47,688 nucleotides of DNA from the IMG/VR virus record IMGVR_UViG_3300022699_000210, positions 1 through 47,688 of that record; one strand, written 5' to 3'. Both the position numbers and the translations under genes were made by a program. The DNA is from a virus. Below the pieces are notes generated by a model. It saw nothing but the letters and a program-made list of their open reading frames with translations. It was not told the DNA's origin and ran no database searches. This document shows, piece by piece, positions 38,870 through 47,688 of this stretch. Each line of letters opens with the position of its first letter. The first letter of the stretch is position 1.

Positions 38870-40375
38870 ATGGTTCAAATAGTTGAAGTATGGGGCGCGG
38901 GTTCAAACCCTGGACAGATCCCGATTCTGACGGCCGAGTTCACTGACTTTCAGGCCGGGCAGTTGGTCAACCAGCGATTCTCGGACGCCCTGACCTATGC
39001 CGAAGGGGTGCGGGAAAAAGCACTCCTGCAGGCCCAGAAGCTGGTTGACCTGGGAGACTTTGACTTCATCGACAACCTCATTGGTCAGGAGGACAACAAG
39101 CTGGAGTTTGACGACTTCAGCATCGAGCCCGGAGACCTGGAACCAGGCACCTATGACGATGAGGACGTGACCCTCGACGCCGGCGAAAACCGGGTCTTTT
39201 CCTTTGACGAGGGGCTGTTTGACGGCATCCCTTCCATGTCAGCCAGTGACATCCCGGACGGTGACGACATCTATGACCCCCCTCAATTCGAGCAGGTCCT
39301 TTCAGACCAGGTGGAGGACATCGGGGATCCTTCCGCGCTTCCCATCGGGTTTGACGACCCCTATTTGCCGGATCTCAAGAACAGGCTCCTGCAGGAGTTC
39401 ATGGACAGCCTCGGAGAGACGGACGGATCCTATGCCCCGGAGGTCGAGCAGGCCATCTATGACCGGGCCAGGAACAGAAGGAAAACGGACCTGCAGGACA
39501 AGAAGGACGCGGCTTACAACGACTTTGCCAAGAGAGGGTTTCCAGCTCCCCCTGGGGCCCTGTTCAGGCTCATCGAGCGCTATGACATCGAGGACCACCG
39601 GGAAGAGACAGACCTCAACGCGGACATCATGAGGCTGCAGGCCGACCTTGTGCGGCAGAAATACGAATTCATTGTCTCTTCAGGCCTGCAGCTCGAAACC
39701 AGCTTGCTCGAGCGGGCTCGGCAGGTGGCCTCGAACACCCTGGAAAAGTCCAGGCTGCAGGCACAGCAGGCCCTGGACATCTACAACGCGGAGCTTCGCG
39801 GCGTCGAGGTTCATGCCTCGGTGCTGCAGAGCGATGTGGCTTTGTTCGCGGAAAAGGTCCGGGCTGAGACGGCCAAGCTGGAAGCTTTCAAGACCAGGCT
39901 TTCCGGGATCACCAGCAAGCTCGACCTGGAACGGCTCATCGTTCAGATCCAGCAGGAAAAGCGGCAGACCAAAGTGGACAAGTACAACTTCCAGCTTCAG
40001 AAGGACCGGTTCGACCTGGAGAAGGCTCAATCTGAAAAGAACCTGCAGCTCGATCACAAGCGGGTCTCCAACGACGTGAACCGGATGATCATGGAAGGTG
40101 ACAGGCTCAGGTTCGACGTGCAGCGGTCCATAGCAGAGTTCAAGCAGACCAAGTACCAGCAGGAGATCGACATCGCCCTGCAGAAGCAGAACCACAAACG
40201 CGAGATAGCGGCCACCACGGCCAATATCCTTGCCCAGCTTGCTGCCTCGGCTCTGACCGGTGTGAGCGCGTCTGCTTCCATGAGCGGGTCTCAGTCCGAC
40301 TCTGCCAGCAAGAGCTACAGCACCAGCATGAGCCGCAACGACAGCGTGTCCACAAGGGTGGAGAACACTGAATAA
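38870..40375 (+). CDS. Helical internal or tail virion protein with Ser-rich tail
   Basis: A 501-residue protein. The first 200 residues are acidic and partly disordered (EDVTLDAGENRVFSFDEGLF). Then come long helices with Gln/Glu/Lys heptads (about 215-450: QVASNTLEKSRLQAQQAL, IVQIQQEKRQTKVDKYNFQL, HKRVSNDVNRMIMEGDRLRF). The C terminus is Ser-rich (MSGSQSDSASKSYSTSMSRN). Long coiled-coil proteins at this place are often ejected into the host during DNA entry. Exact role is inferred. Confidence 0.6.
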   Translation: MVQIVEVWGAGSNPGQIPILTAEFTDFQAGQLVNQRFSDALTYAEGVREKALLQAQKLVDLGDFDFIDNLIGQEDNKLEFDDFSIEPGDLEPGTYDDEDVTLDAGENRVFSFDEGLFDGIPSMSASDIPDGDDIYDPPQFEQVLSDQVEDIGDPSALPIGFDDPYLPDLKNRLLQEFMDSLGETDGSYAPEVEQAIYDRARNRRKTDLQDKKDAAYNDFAKRGFPAPPGALFRLIERYDIEDHREETDLNADIMRLQADLVRQKYEFIVSSGLQLETSLLERARQVASNTLEKSRLQAQQALDIYNAELRGVEVHASVLQSDVALFAEKVRAETAKLEAFKTRLSGITSKLDLERLIVQIQQEKRQTKVDKYNFQLQKDRFDLEKAQSEKNLQLDHKRVSNDVNRMIMEGDRLRFDVQRSIAEFKQTKYQQEIDIALQKQNHKREIAATTANILAQLAASALTGVSASASMSGSQSDSASKSYSTSMSRNDSVSTRVENTE

Positions 40376-40387
40376 CAGGAGAGCACT

Positions 40388-41818
40388 ATGGCAGCCCCTT
40401 TCTACAACCCCAATTACTATGGTGAGGATGTTTTCCGGGAGAGGCAGAAGAGACAGCTCTCCAAGAGGGAACAGGCCAGCCGGATCAAGGTCAAACCGGA
40501 GACCACTCGAAACACGAACCGGCCGGAAGCGGTTGTCGGCATGAATGACCGCTTCATGGGCAAGACGACCAGGGAGCCAAAGCGGCCATCCTTTCGGCAT
40601 GTGCCGGCCATCTCCGAGACGCCGAGCAGTCAGGCCATTGTCAACAATGTCCCCTCTACGGAGCAGGCAAGCGGCGGGCCCGAGACCCCCTACGTCAACC
40701 AGCTCCTGTCTGATCTGTGGAACAGGGCTGGGCAGGCCTACCAGAAGTCCAGACAGGAGGTCGAGCAGACCCTCGGCCAGGTGAGAGCTCCACTGCCCGG
40801 GACAGGATCTCAGAATCAAAGTGCGACACCCCAAAGTGCGGCAAACCAGGACACGCCAGGACAAGGCACCCGAAGCGCCAATGCTGCACCCCCGCCAAAT
40901 CGGGATCCACAGGCAGCAAACCAGGACAATAAAAATGTCGCACCTTCATCCCTTGACAGCCAAGGTGTTCCTGACCGTGGACAGGTCACGCCGCCCTTTG
41001 GAGTCGGGCCCCAGAGGCAGCGCTCAGTCATGGCTATCGACCCCGAGACCGGGCAGATGAGGCAGGTGGCCCCTGGGGAGTCTCAGAACGAGGTCCGTCT
41101 GATCCAGGAACCCGGCAAGGTGCCCATGATCACCAACAAGGCTTTCGAGGGAGATCTTGCCCAGAGAAGGAGCACTGGAGGTCCCGGGCGCGGACAAGGA
41201 CCTGGCGGCGGCAAGTTCGCTGGGGATGGCTACTACATACGCGGCCAGCACACCAGCCCCCAAGACATTGACCAAAGGGCCCGGTCTGAACTGGCCCGGG
41301 AAGAAACCCAGAACCAGGCTCTGATCCCTGAAGATCGAAGGCAGAACGACATCAACCAGCTCCAGGCCAACCTGGCCTATATGCGAAGCCGGCGAAGGAT
41401 GAACCCGGAAATGAACCCTCCGGGCCTTGAGAAAGACATCAAGGCAACAGAAAAGCGGCTCAAGCAACTGACCTCGGCCGGCAGGGAACAGGAACTGCAG
41501 CGCCTGGCGAACAGGGGAGACATCGAGCAGCAAAGGCTTGCAAGCCAGTCCGATCTGGCAAGTGCTCAGGTCGAGGCCCGGACAGACCTGGCAAAGCGCC
41601 TGTCCAAAAACCAGCTGAAAGAAGTCGAGTCTCAGCGGGAGATGCGCGGCAATGCCATGGACTATGTCAATGAGGCCTGGGAAGCCCTGCCCTTCGAGGA
41701 AAAGCAGCGGTTGCAGTCAGACGTCAAAGCCTACCAGCAATGGAGGAAAAAGACCTACTGGGATTACTACGACAACGTGAACAACTTCCAGCACCTGCCA
41801 AACCCTGACGAATACTGA
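40388..41818 (+). CDS. Gln/Pro-rich internal virion-type protein
   Basis: A 476-residue protein. The first 90 residues are basic, then comes a long low-complexity stretch (about 135-220, with Gln, Asn, Pro, Ser and Gly), and last a helical C domain (about 300-450, DIKATEKRLKQLTSAGREQE, DLAKRLSKNQLKEVESQREM, YVNEAWEALPFEEKQRLQSD). It lies between the helical protein and the giant protein and may be an ejected partner of both. No enzyme motif. Confidence 0.55.
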   Translation: MAAPFYNPNYYGEDVFRERQKRQLSKREQASRIKVKPETTRNTNRPEAVVGMNDRFMGKTTREPKRPSFRHVPAISETPSSQAIVNNVPSTEQASGGPETPYVNQLLSDLWNRAGQAYQKSRQEVEQTLGQVRAPLPGTGSQNQSATPQSAANQDTPGQGTRSANAAPPPNRDPQAANQDNKNVAPSSLDSQGVPDRGQVTPPFGVGPQRQRSVMAIDPETGQMRQVAPGESQNEVRLIQEPGKVPMITNKAFEGDLAQRRSTGGPGRGQGPGGGKFAGDGYYIRGQHTSPQDIDQRARSELAREETQNQALIPEDRRQNDINQLQANLAYMRSRRRMNPEMNPPGLEKDIKATEKRLKQLTSAGREQELQRLANRGDIEQQRLASQSDLASAQVEARTDLAKRLSKNQLKEVESQREMRGNAMDYVNEAWEALPFEEKQRLQSDVKAYQQWRKKTYWDYYDNVNNFQHLPNPDEY

Positions 41819-41826
41819 GTAGCGCC

Positions 41827-44800
41827 ATGAAAAGTCTGGAGAATTACCGCAAGGCCCTCTCGAAGCAGAGAGGCTACGATGTGGGCCCCGATGAGGCAGC
41901 TCAACTCGCCTTCAGGGCGTCCAAGAAGAGGCGCCGCGACGACACTTTTGAGTCCTGGGCCAAGAGAGAAGGCGTTGACAAACAGCTCAAGCAAAGACCT
42001 ACCCCTGAACCCAGACAGAGGTTGCAAGAGGACCTGGCGAAGCGGCCAGACGTAGCCAAGGAACGAGGCCTGGTCGGTGATATCGGTTCGCGTTTGGCGC
42101 GGGGTACGGCCAGGGCGGCCGAGCTCGGCGGGTATGCGCTGCAGACCATGGATCCGGAGGGCGGCATTGAGCTGGCCCAGAGAGCCGGTGAGTCCATAGT
42201 GGGTGCCACCGAGCAAGCCAGAGAGGACTGGGATGTCCTGAAACCGGATGTCTCCGAGGCCAAGGGTGAAGAGGGCTTTGTCGAGCGCGGGATCAAATCC
42301 GGTATCGAGAGTGCGCCGGCGTCCATCTCTCCCGCCCTGATCGGCGGCGCTGCAGGTGCTCCGTTTGGTCCTGCAGGCGTTGCCATTGGTGCCGGCCTGG
42401 TAACCCTTGGGCTTTTCGGTGCCGGTGTCTACGGCCAGTCGCGGGCAGAGGCCGAGGAAAAGGGCCTGACCGAAGATAAGGCTCACAAGTATGCCCTGAC
42501 CCAGGCGGCCATCGAGGGTGGTGGAGAGACCGTCTCCAACATCATCGGGACCATGACCTTCGGGATGGGCAAGCTGGCGACACAGCCCCTGAAGCAGACC
42601 GCGAAAGAGCTCCTGGAAACGCCGATGTCCACGCTGGTCAAGCAGATCGGCAAGAACGCGGCGTTCAACGAGATCCCCACGGAAATACTGCAGGAAGGCG
42701 CTCAGGCCTACTACGACGAGAAGTATGGCATCAGTGACGTGTCCTGGCAGGACGCTGCCAAGGAAGCGATCATTCCGGCCATGACCATGTCCGTCCTCTT
42801 CGGGCTCGGCGCGGAGACGTTCAACACCGTCCAGAAACGAGGCATCAAGCGGAAGCTCAACAGCAAGAACCCCAAGGACCGGGTTCAGGCCGCCAACGCC
42901 ATAGCCAAAAGGCTCAGGCACGAGCACAAGGACAGCCCTGAGCTGGCTGACGCCTGGGTAAAGATGGCTCGGGAGAGGATCGAACAGAATCAGACCATTG
43001 ATCTTCATGAGAACTTCGTCACCTTTGCCGAACAGAAGCGCCGGGAAGAGAAGCAGCAACAAGGCCAGGAAGGCTACCAGCCCCCCGAGGACCTGCAGAA
43101 AGAGACAGACCCGGAAAAGCTCGTCACTGGCGGCAAAGAGACAACTCCGGAAGAGATCCTGAGCGAAGAGGACATTGAGTCCATCTCTGAAGAGACCCTG
43201 GATGCAGCCATTCAGAATCAGCAGGAGCAGGAAGCTCAGGCCGATGAGTTTGGGATGCCTGGCGGGGAGCTGGACTATCAGCCCCAGGAGCAGGTCTACA
43301 CCAGCAAGAAAGAGGCACAGAAGGAAGCGAACCGCTTGACCAGGGAAGGCCGGCCGCAGAAGGTCACACAGGTCGAGGGCGGGTATATCCTGCAGCCGGC
43401 GGGCAGGCAGGTCGAGCAACCAGCCAAAGAGCCCGAGAAAGTGGAGCCAATTCAGGTTGAGTCTGAGAAGCCCAAGGATGAGAAGGCCAAGCAGGAAACG
43501 GTCAGGGCCGAGGGAGCAGTTGAACCCGGTTCACAGACCTGGGTCCAGGACCAGGCCGGTCAAGGCCGGTTCGGGACCAAAAAGGAAGCCCAGAAAGAGG
43601 CAAACCGGCTCACCAAGCAGGGCCAGCCCCATGACGTGATTCAGGTTGGAGACAGGTACGACATTCAGCTCAGGGGCAAGGCTGCACCCAAGAAAAAAGA
43701 GGAAACGGCAGCCAAGGGCAAGAACCCTCTGAAGAACATTTATCAGCATGTCAAGAGGAAAGAGGACCAGGTCGAGCCCAACAGCCCGTTTGAGAGGGTG
43801 GATGCTCCTGAAGGATGGACCCAGACAAACGATAATAGCTACTTGGCTCCATCAGGGAAGGGTGGAGTCTATGGACATATAAACGGGGGTTGGGCTGCTC
43901 ATGCCGCCGGAAAACACAAACGATTCAAAAAGGGCGGCAACACGACAGTGAACCTGTTGAAAGCAATGCAGTGGGTGGAAAATCAGGAAAGCAAAGTTGC
44001 CGAGAGTGGCAAAGCCTCTCCTCAGGCTTCAAAGCCCAGGAGGAAGGTGGAAAAGAAGCAGCCTGCCAAAGCGGAGAAGAAAAAATCAGACACTTCAAGG
44101 GGTGATGTTTCAGAAACGGAGGTTTCCGGGGGGCACAGTCAGCTCCCGGAGGGGTCAGAGCACAAGGAGCCGAAGGAAAGGAGCGGGGCCACCCGTCCTG
44201 GACCACATCAGGAAACGGGTGTTGAAGGTTCGGCTTCCGCCCGAGGTGGTCGACTCGCCGAATCCCACCAGGGATCCCCAACCCCTGGCTCAAATGTACC
44301 AACAAGCATACGGACCAAGGGAAGTGAAAGTCAAGCTCCTGAATGGTCTGGGCCGGAAGAGGTCGTGCATCACGCCGTGGACGAAGCAAAGGCCATGGGG
44401 CTCATCGACGAGGACACGCATGCCCTGATGAGCGGTTTTGCCGAGTTTTTCCCCCGGAGCATGGCCGAAGACCTGGAGAAGTATTTCGAGCCGCGGGTAT
44501 CGGAGCAGGAGTTCAGAGCCACGGATGAGCAGCGCAAGGCTGTTGGGATCGCTGCAAGCGAGCAGAACGAGGCCACAGTAAGAGCCTATCTCCAGGAAGA
44601 AAAAACCGGCGAGCTGCACAAAGACGCCAAGCATCTGGCTGTGCTTCTCAAGGGCGGGAATTCGGCGGACTTTGTTCATGAGTTCGGAGAGTTCGCGTAC
44701 ACCCGCCTGCTGTCCGCTCAAGACAGGGCGGCCGTCAAGAAGGCCTACAAGGCTGACAAGGCCAGAATCCAGAAGGCCAAAAAGTCCGGGAAGGCAGGCA

Positions 44801-47688
44801 AAAAGACATCGGCGCCGTTTCCGAAGGAAAATGAATGGTTCTCGCAAAAATGGACCGATTGGTTCATCCAGCAGAAGAAAACGCCTCAAGGCCTCAGAGG
44901 AGTCTTCACCAGAATGGCCGATGCCCTGCGGAAGACGGTGAGGCAGTTCTTTGCCAGCGGGAGGATCGACAGGAACATGGCTGCCCTGTTCGAGGACATC
45001 GTGACCAGCGGCAGGCAGGTCCGCCACAAAAACGACTACTACTACTCAGATGAAGAGATGCTGCGCAACTACATCATCGGCCGTCCTCCAAAGCCAGAGG
45101 AGCTCAAGTCGCAAGGCATTCACGGCAATCAAAAGACAGGCTTTTCGGTCGACTTCAGCACCAGCTGCCCGAGGCAGATGGAGTTCACGAACTATCTGCT
45201 CAAACAGGTCGAGGAAGGCGGACTGCCCGAAAAAGAGCTCCTCAATCCGGACAATCTGGATGCCCTGTACGAGCAGGCCGTCCGAGACGGCATCGATGTG
45301 CCGTGCAGCTACTGCTACGTGGAGCAGGCCAGGAGAAAGGCCATTGCCTGGCACCATGAGGGAAAGAGAAAATCCCAGGTCGTCTTTGCCCAGGCCAAGC
45401 ATGTGTACCGCGAATCCCTGGAGTACGAGGACCTGCTCCTGAAAATTCCAGAGAGGGATCCCAATCCGGACAATCTCAGCGTGGAGAACATCAACAGGCG
45501 GGGAGGTCTGAGGATATTCTCGTTTTCAGACTATATCCGGGAGAGGGACTTCAAGCAGATACAGAGGCTTCTGGACCATGCCGCGAAGCGGGGCATCGGG
45601 GTGAAGGTCATCACCAAGCAGGAGGACTTCATTACCGACTGGGCCGACACCGGGATCCTGATCAACATCTCCATGGACCAGCATGTCCAGGGAGGCCCGG
45701 GTGCCGGAATGGCATGGAAGCAGGCCATTCGGCACAAAGAGCGATATCCGAACATCAAACTGCGGACTGTCGCCAGGAACATGGACGAGGTGGATCGGTA
45801 CAACAGGATGATGTACCGGCAGCGGGACGAGGAGATCGAGCTTCTCGATCCATGGACCGTGAAAGGGAAGGACAAGCTGCCGGACAAGCCAGACCCCGAA
45901 TATGAGGGCCGCTTGCAGGAAGGAGGGTGGAGGCACGTTTTCGACGTGATCACGCCTTACCACAAAGAGTCGCCCAAGGAAGTCGTGGATCCGGGGTACG
46001 AGGACATGGGCCACAAGCATCGGACCCTGGTCGAATATTTGAGAGACCATCCGGAGACCGATCAACGTTTCTGCTGCATGACCAAGGGCAAATGCTGGCA
46101 TCCGTCGGAAGGGCAATGCCTGACGAACTGCGGCCTTGAGAAGGGAAATCTGCATGTTCCCAAGCTGGCCGGCCATCTCAAAGGAATCAAAGGAGCTCCA
46201 GCCTATCGCCGCAAGAATTCTCCGAGCGGAAAAGGCCTCAAGCGGGAAACCGTCCAGAGCCGGATCGACGCTCTGACAGCCGGGCTGGCTGCTGACCGGC
46301 TGCCCGGGATCAATGTCTACCAGTCCGAATCCGAGCTTCCCAAGCCCATCCTGGAGGACATGGCCATGCGCCAAGCCGAGGGCGATGTGGAGGCCGCCTG
46401 GTGGGACGGAGAGATCCATTTCATCAGGGACAATCTGATGTCCCAAGCCAGAGTGGAGCGGGCCCTGGTGCACGAGCTCTTTGGCCACGTCGGGCCGGAG
46501 GCCATCCTGGGAGACCGAGCGGACAACTTCTATATGAGGGTCTTTCTAGACAAGCCGCGAGAAGCCCGCCAGGTGGCGCACGAATATGGGCTGGATCTGA
46601 AGAATCGCGCGGACAAGATCGCTACCGGGAAGGAGGTCGTGGCCAGGATGGCCGAGAACGGCCAGGAGGACTGGATCCTGGATCGGATCATCGCGGCCGT
46701 CAAGGATGTTCTTCGCCGGGCAGGGTTCCGGCTCGAGATTTCCGACGCCGAGATCAGACAGCTCATCGCAAGGGGGAAAGGACAGCTTCAGGGCAGGAAT
46801 GCCGGTCGGGGGCTGTCAGGAATCAAGGCCGCGGCCTTCAAGCAGCAAGAGCCCGTCTTCTACTCCCAGATGCAGAAAGTTCTGAACGACAAGTTGCCGA
46901 AGAGGGGCAGTCCGGACAGCTACAAGACCATGATCCAGTCCTTTGCCAGGAAGGGGCAGTTCAAGCAGGAAGAGCTCGAATGGTCCGGGATCGAAACCTG
47001 GCTCGGCGAGCAGGCGGACAAAGTCGCGAAGGACCAGATCCTGGACTACCTGAAGGCGAATCAGATCCAGGTCCAGGAGGTCGCGAAAACCGGGCCTACA
47101 GAAACCAGGTATGAACAGTATCAGCTCCCGGAAGGAGAGAACTATCAGGAAGTACTCTTGACCCTGCCGAGAAAGGACAAGCCGACGTTTGAAGAGTGGA
47201 TAGCCCATTGGGGCCGGAGAGGGTTCCTTGGCACAGAAGAAGACGCTCGCGGGATGTATGAGGTTGATATGGCCTATGGAGGGGGAGAAGATGTCGGCTA
47301 TACATCCCCGCACTGGAACGAACCAAATGTCCTGGCTCATGTCCGTTTCAACGAGAGATACGATCCGCAGGGCGACCGGGTACTTTTTGTGGAAGAAATC
47401 CAAAGCGACTGGCATCAGGAGGGGCGCAAAAAAGGATATCAGAGGCACTACCAAAAAGGCGACAGGGTTCCTGTTGGCCATGACCATGGAACAATCGTCG
47501 ACCCGGATCCAGACGAAAATGGATACATCAAAATCGAGTTCAACGGAGAGGTTGAAAAGGTCCTGGCTCGATATGTCGATGATGCAAGGACTCCAGACGC
47601 ACCATTCAAGACCACATGGCCCCTGCTGGTCATGAAAAGAATGTTGAGGTATGCGGCCGGGAACGGCTTCGACAAATTGGCCTGGACG
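41827..47688 (+). CDS. Giant polyvalent virion protein (partial, runs off the right edge)
   Basis: One open frame of 1954 codons with no stop, starting at ATG 41827. Segments in order: an N-terminal basic part; a Gly/Ala-rich hydrophobic segment (about 155-200: SPALIGGAAGAPFGPAGVAI); two tandem alpha-beta units (about 490-525 and 582-617, both KEAQKEANRL); a disordered Lys/Pro/Ser linker; a helical part; then a cysteine region with C1114, C1160 and C1163 (VPCSYCYVEQ) and GLRIFSFSDYI plus AKRGIGVKVITKQ, resembling a radical-SAM barrel; a second Cys cluster CCMTKGKCWHPSEGQCLTNC (1416-1435); a zincin-like HELFGH (1549-1554); and a C-terminal domain (EGENYQEVLLTLPRK, PNVLAHVRFNERY, EEIQSDWHQEGRKKGY) known from large phage polyvalent proteins, cut by the edge. 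It is probably injected to act on the host or on phage DNA. Confidence 0.85.
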   Translation, partial: MKSLENYRKALSKQRGYDVGPDEAAQLAFRASKKRRRDDTFESWAKREGVDKQLKQRPTPEPRQRLQEDLAKRPDVAKERGLVGDIGSRLARGTARAAELGGYALQTMDPEGGIELAQRAGESIVGATEQAREDWDVLKPDVSEAKGEEGFVERGIKSGIESAPASISPALIGGAAGAPFGPAGVAIGAGLVTLGLFGAGVYGQSRAEAEEKGLTEDKAHKYALTQAAIEGGGETVSNIIGTMTFGMGKLATQPLKQTAKELLETPMSTLVKQIGKNAAFNEIPTEILQEGAQAYYDEKYGISDVSWQDAAKEAIIPAMTMSVLFGLGAETFNTVQKRGIKRKLNSKNPKDRVQAANAIAKRLRHEHKDSPELADAWVKMARERIEQNQTIDLHENFVTFAEQKRREEKQQQGQEGYQPPEDLQKETDPEKLVTGGKETTPEEILSEEDIESISEETLDAAIQNQQEQEAQADEFGMPGGELDYQPQEQVYTSKKEAQKEANRLTREGRPQKVTQVEGGYILQPAGRQVEQPAKEPEKVEPIQVESEKPKDEKAKQETVRAEGAVEPGSQTWVQDQAGQGRFGTKKEAQKEANRLTKQGQPHDVIQVGDRYDIQLRGKAAPKKKEETAAKGKNPLKNIYQHVKRKEDQVEPNSPFERVDAPEGWTQTNDNSYLAPSGKGGVYGHINGGWAAHAAGKHKRFKKGGNTTVNLLKAMQWVENQESKVAESGKASPQASKPRRKVEKKQPAKAEKKKSDTSRGDVSETEVSGGHSQLPEGSEHKEPKERSGATRPGPHQETGVEGSASARGGRLAESHQGSPTPGSNVPTSIRTKGSESQAPEWSGPEEVVHHAVDEAKAMGLIDEDTHALMSGFAEFFPRSMAEDLEKYFEPRVSEQEFRATDEQRKAVGIAASEQNEATVRAYLQEEKTGELHKDAKHLAVLLKGGNSADFVHEFGEFAYTRLLSAQDRAAVKKAYKADKARIQKAKKSGKAGKKTSAPFPKENEWFSQKWTDWFIQQKKTPQGLRGVFTRMADALRKTVRQFFASGRIDRNMAALFEDIVTSGRQVRHKNDYYYSDEEMLRNYIIGRPPKPEELKSQGIHGNQKTGFSVDFSTSCPRQMEFTNYLLKQVEEGGLPEKELLNPDNLDALYEQAVRDGIDVPCSYCYVEQARRKAIAWHHEGKRKSQVVFAQAKHVYRESLEYEDLLLKIPERDPNPDNLSVENINRRGGLRIFSFSDYIRERDFKQIQRLLDHAAKRGIGVKVITKQEDFITDWADTGILINISMDQHVQGGPGAGMAWKQAIRHKERYPNIKLRTVARNMDEVDRYNRMMYRQRDEEIELLDPWTVKGKDKLPDKPDPEYEGRLQEGGWRHVFDVITPYHKESPKEVVDPGYEDMGHKHRTLVEYLRDHPETDQRFCCMTKGKCWHPSEGQCLTNCGLEKGNLHVPKLAGHLKGIKGAPAYRRKNSPSGKGLKRETVQSRIDALTAGLAADRLPGINVYQSESELPKPILEDMAMRQAEGDVEAAWWDGEIHFIRDNLMSQARVERALVHELFGHVGPEAILGDRADNFYMRVFLDKPREARQVAHEYGLDLKNRADKIATGKEVVARMAENGQEDWILDRIIAAVKDVLRRAGFRLEISDAEIRQLIARGKGQLQGRNAGRGLSGIKAAAFKQQEPVFYSQMQKVLNDKLPKRGSPDSYKTMIQSFARKGQFKQEELEWSGIETWLGEQADKVAKDQILDYLKANQIQVQEVAKTGPTETRYEQYQLPEGENYQEVLLTLPRKDKPTFEEWIAHWGRRGFLGTEEDARGMYEVDMAYGGGEDVGYTSPHWNEPNVLAHVRFNERYDPQGDRVLFVEEIQSDWHQEGRKKGYQRHYQKGDRVPVGHDHGTIVDPDPDENGYIKIEFNGEVEKVLARYVDDARTPDAPFKTTWPLLVMKRMLRYAAGNGFDKLAWT

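Noticed and set aside
41767-43419. A 550-codon minus-strand open frame opposite the giant gene
   Set aside because: It is antisense to a continuous, domain-bearing frame, with no ribosome site or recognisable protein features.
1-47688. CRISPR array or tRNA genes
   Set aside because: I saw no regular repeat-spacer array and no cloverleaf on reading. A tRNA scan was not possible here, so this is not a proof of absence.

Overview
The window is almost entirely one tailed-phage genome or prophage, about 47 kb of moderately GC-rich DNA. Four markers place it: an N4-gp56-type major capsid protein, a long P22-like portal, a separate acidic scaffold, and short-tail adaptor proteins. No sheath, tube or tape-measure gene is visible, so I read it as podovirus-like (short-tailed). 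A divergent repressor/Cro pair, operators and an AlpA/excisionase-like pair suggest a temperate phage, but no integrase lies in the window. The host is probably a Gram-negative bacterium, judging from signal-peptide-bearing lysis proteins; I cannot name it from sequence.

Layout. (1) 1-470 is foreign: it reads in frame as a fragment of a haloarchaeal-type cytosine deaminase joined to the last phage gene, most likely a chimeric join. (2) 470-9002 is a leftward early operon for recombination and repair: a 27-residue membrane peptide, two small proteins, a possible annealing protein, a Rad50/SbcC-like ATPase split into two genes, a UvrD-type helicase, and conserved phage genes. One 440-bp gap holds a degenerate 5-bp repeat. 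(3) 9003-10008 is the switch: the leftward promoter with operators, a repressor with its own terminator, and a divergent operator region. (4) 10009-13564 is the rightward early operon: Cro, a ribbon-helix-helix protein, zinc-ribbon proteins, an O-like initiator with an iteron array inside its gene, a loader-like protein, a VRR-NUC nuclease, and two HTH proteins. (5) 13720-16321 is a probable lysis and envelope cassette: small membrane proteins, an NlpC/P60-type peptidase and two secreted proteins. (6) 16318-25066 encodes virion appendage or fibre proteins, including a 1200-residue duplicated propeller protein. (7) 25182-41818 is packaging and head/tail assembly: terminase small and large subunits, portal, scaffold, capsid, adaptor, stabiliser-like propeller, appendages (one with a CAP domain) and internal-virion-type coiled-coil proteins. 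(8) 41827 to the right edge is one open gene of at least 1954 codons for a giant polyvalent protein, with a membrane-active segment, repeats, a radical-SAM-like cysteine region, a zincin-like HELFGH motif and a C-terminal domain cut by the window edge.

The gene order follows lambdoid logic: the leftward operon supplies recombination, the rightward operon starts replication from an origin inside the initiator gene, and late genes run rightward with hairpin terminators between modules. The most notable points are the giant polyvalent protein, the split Rad50-like ATPase, the CAP-domain virion protein, the pentanucleotide repeat, and the archaeal-type fragment at the left edge. All calls are from reading the sequence; no database search was run.
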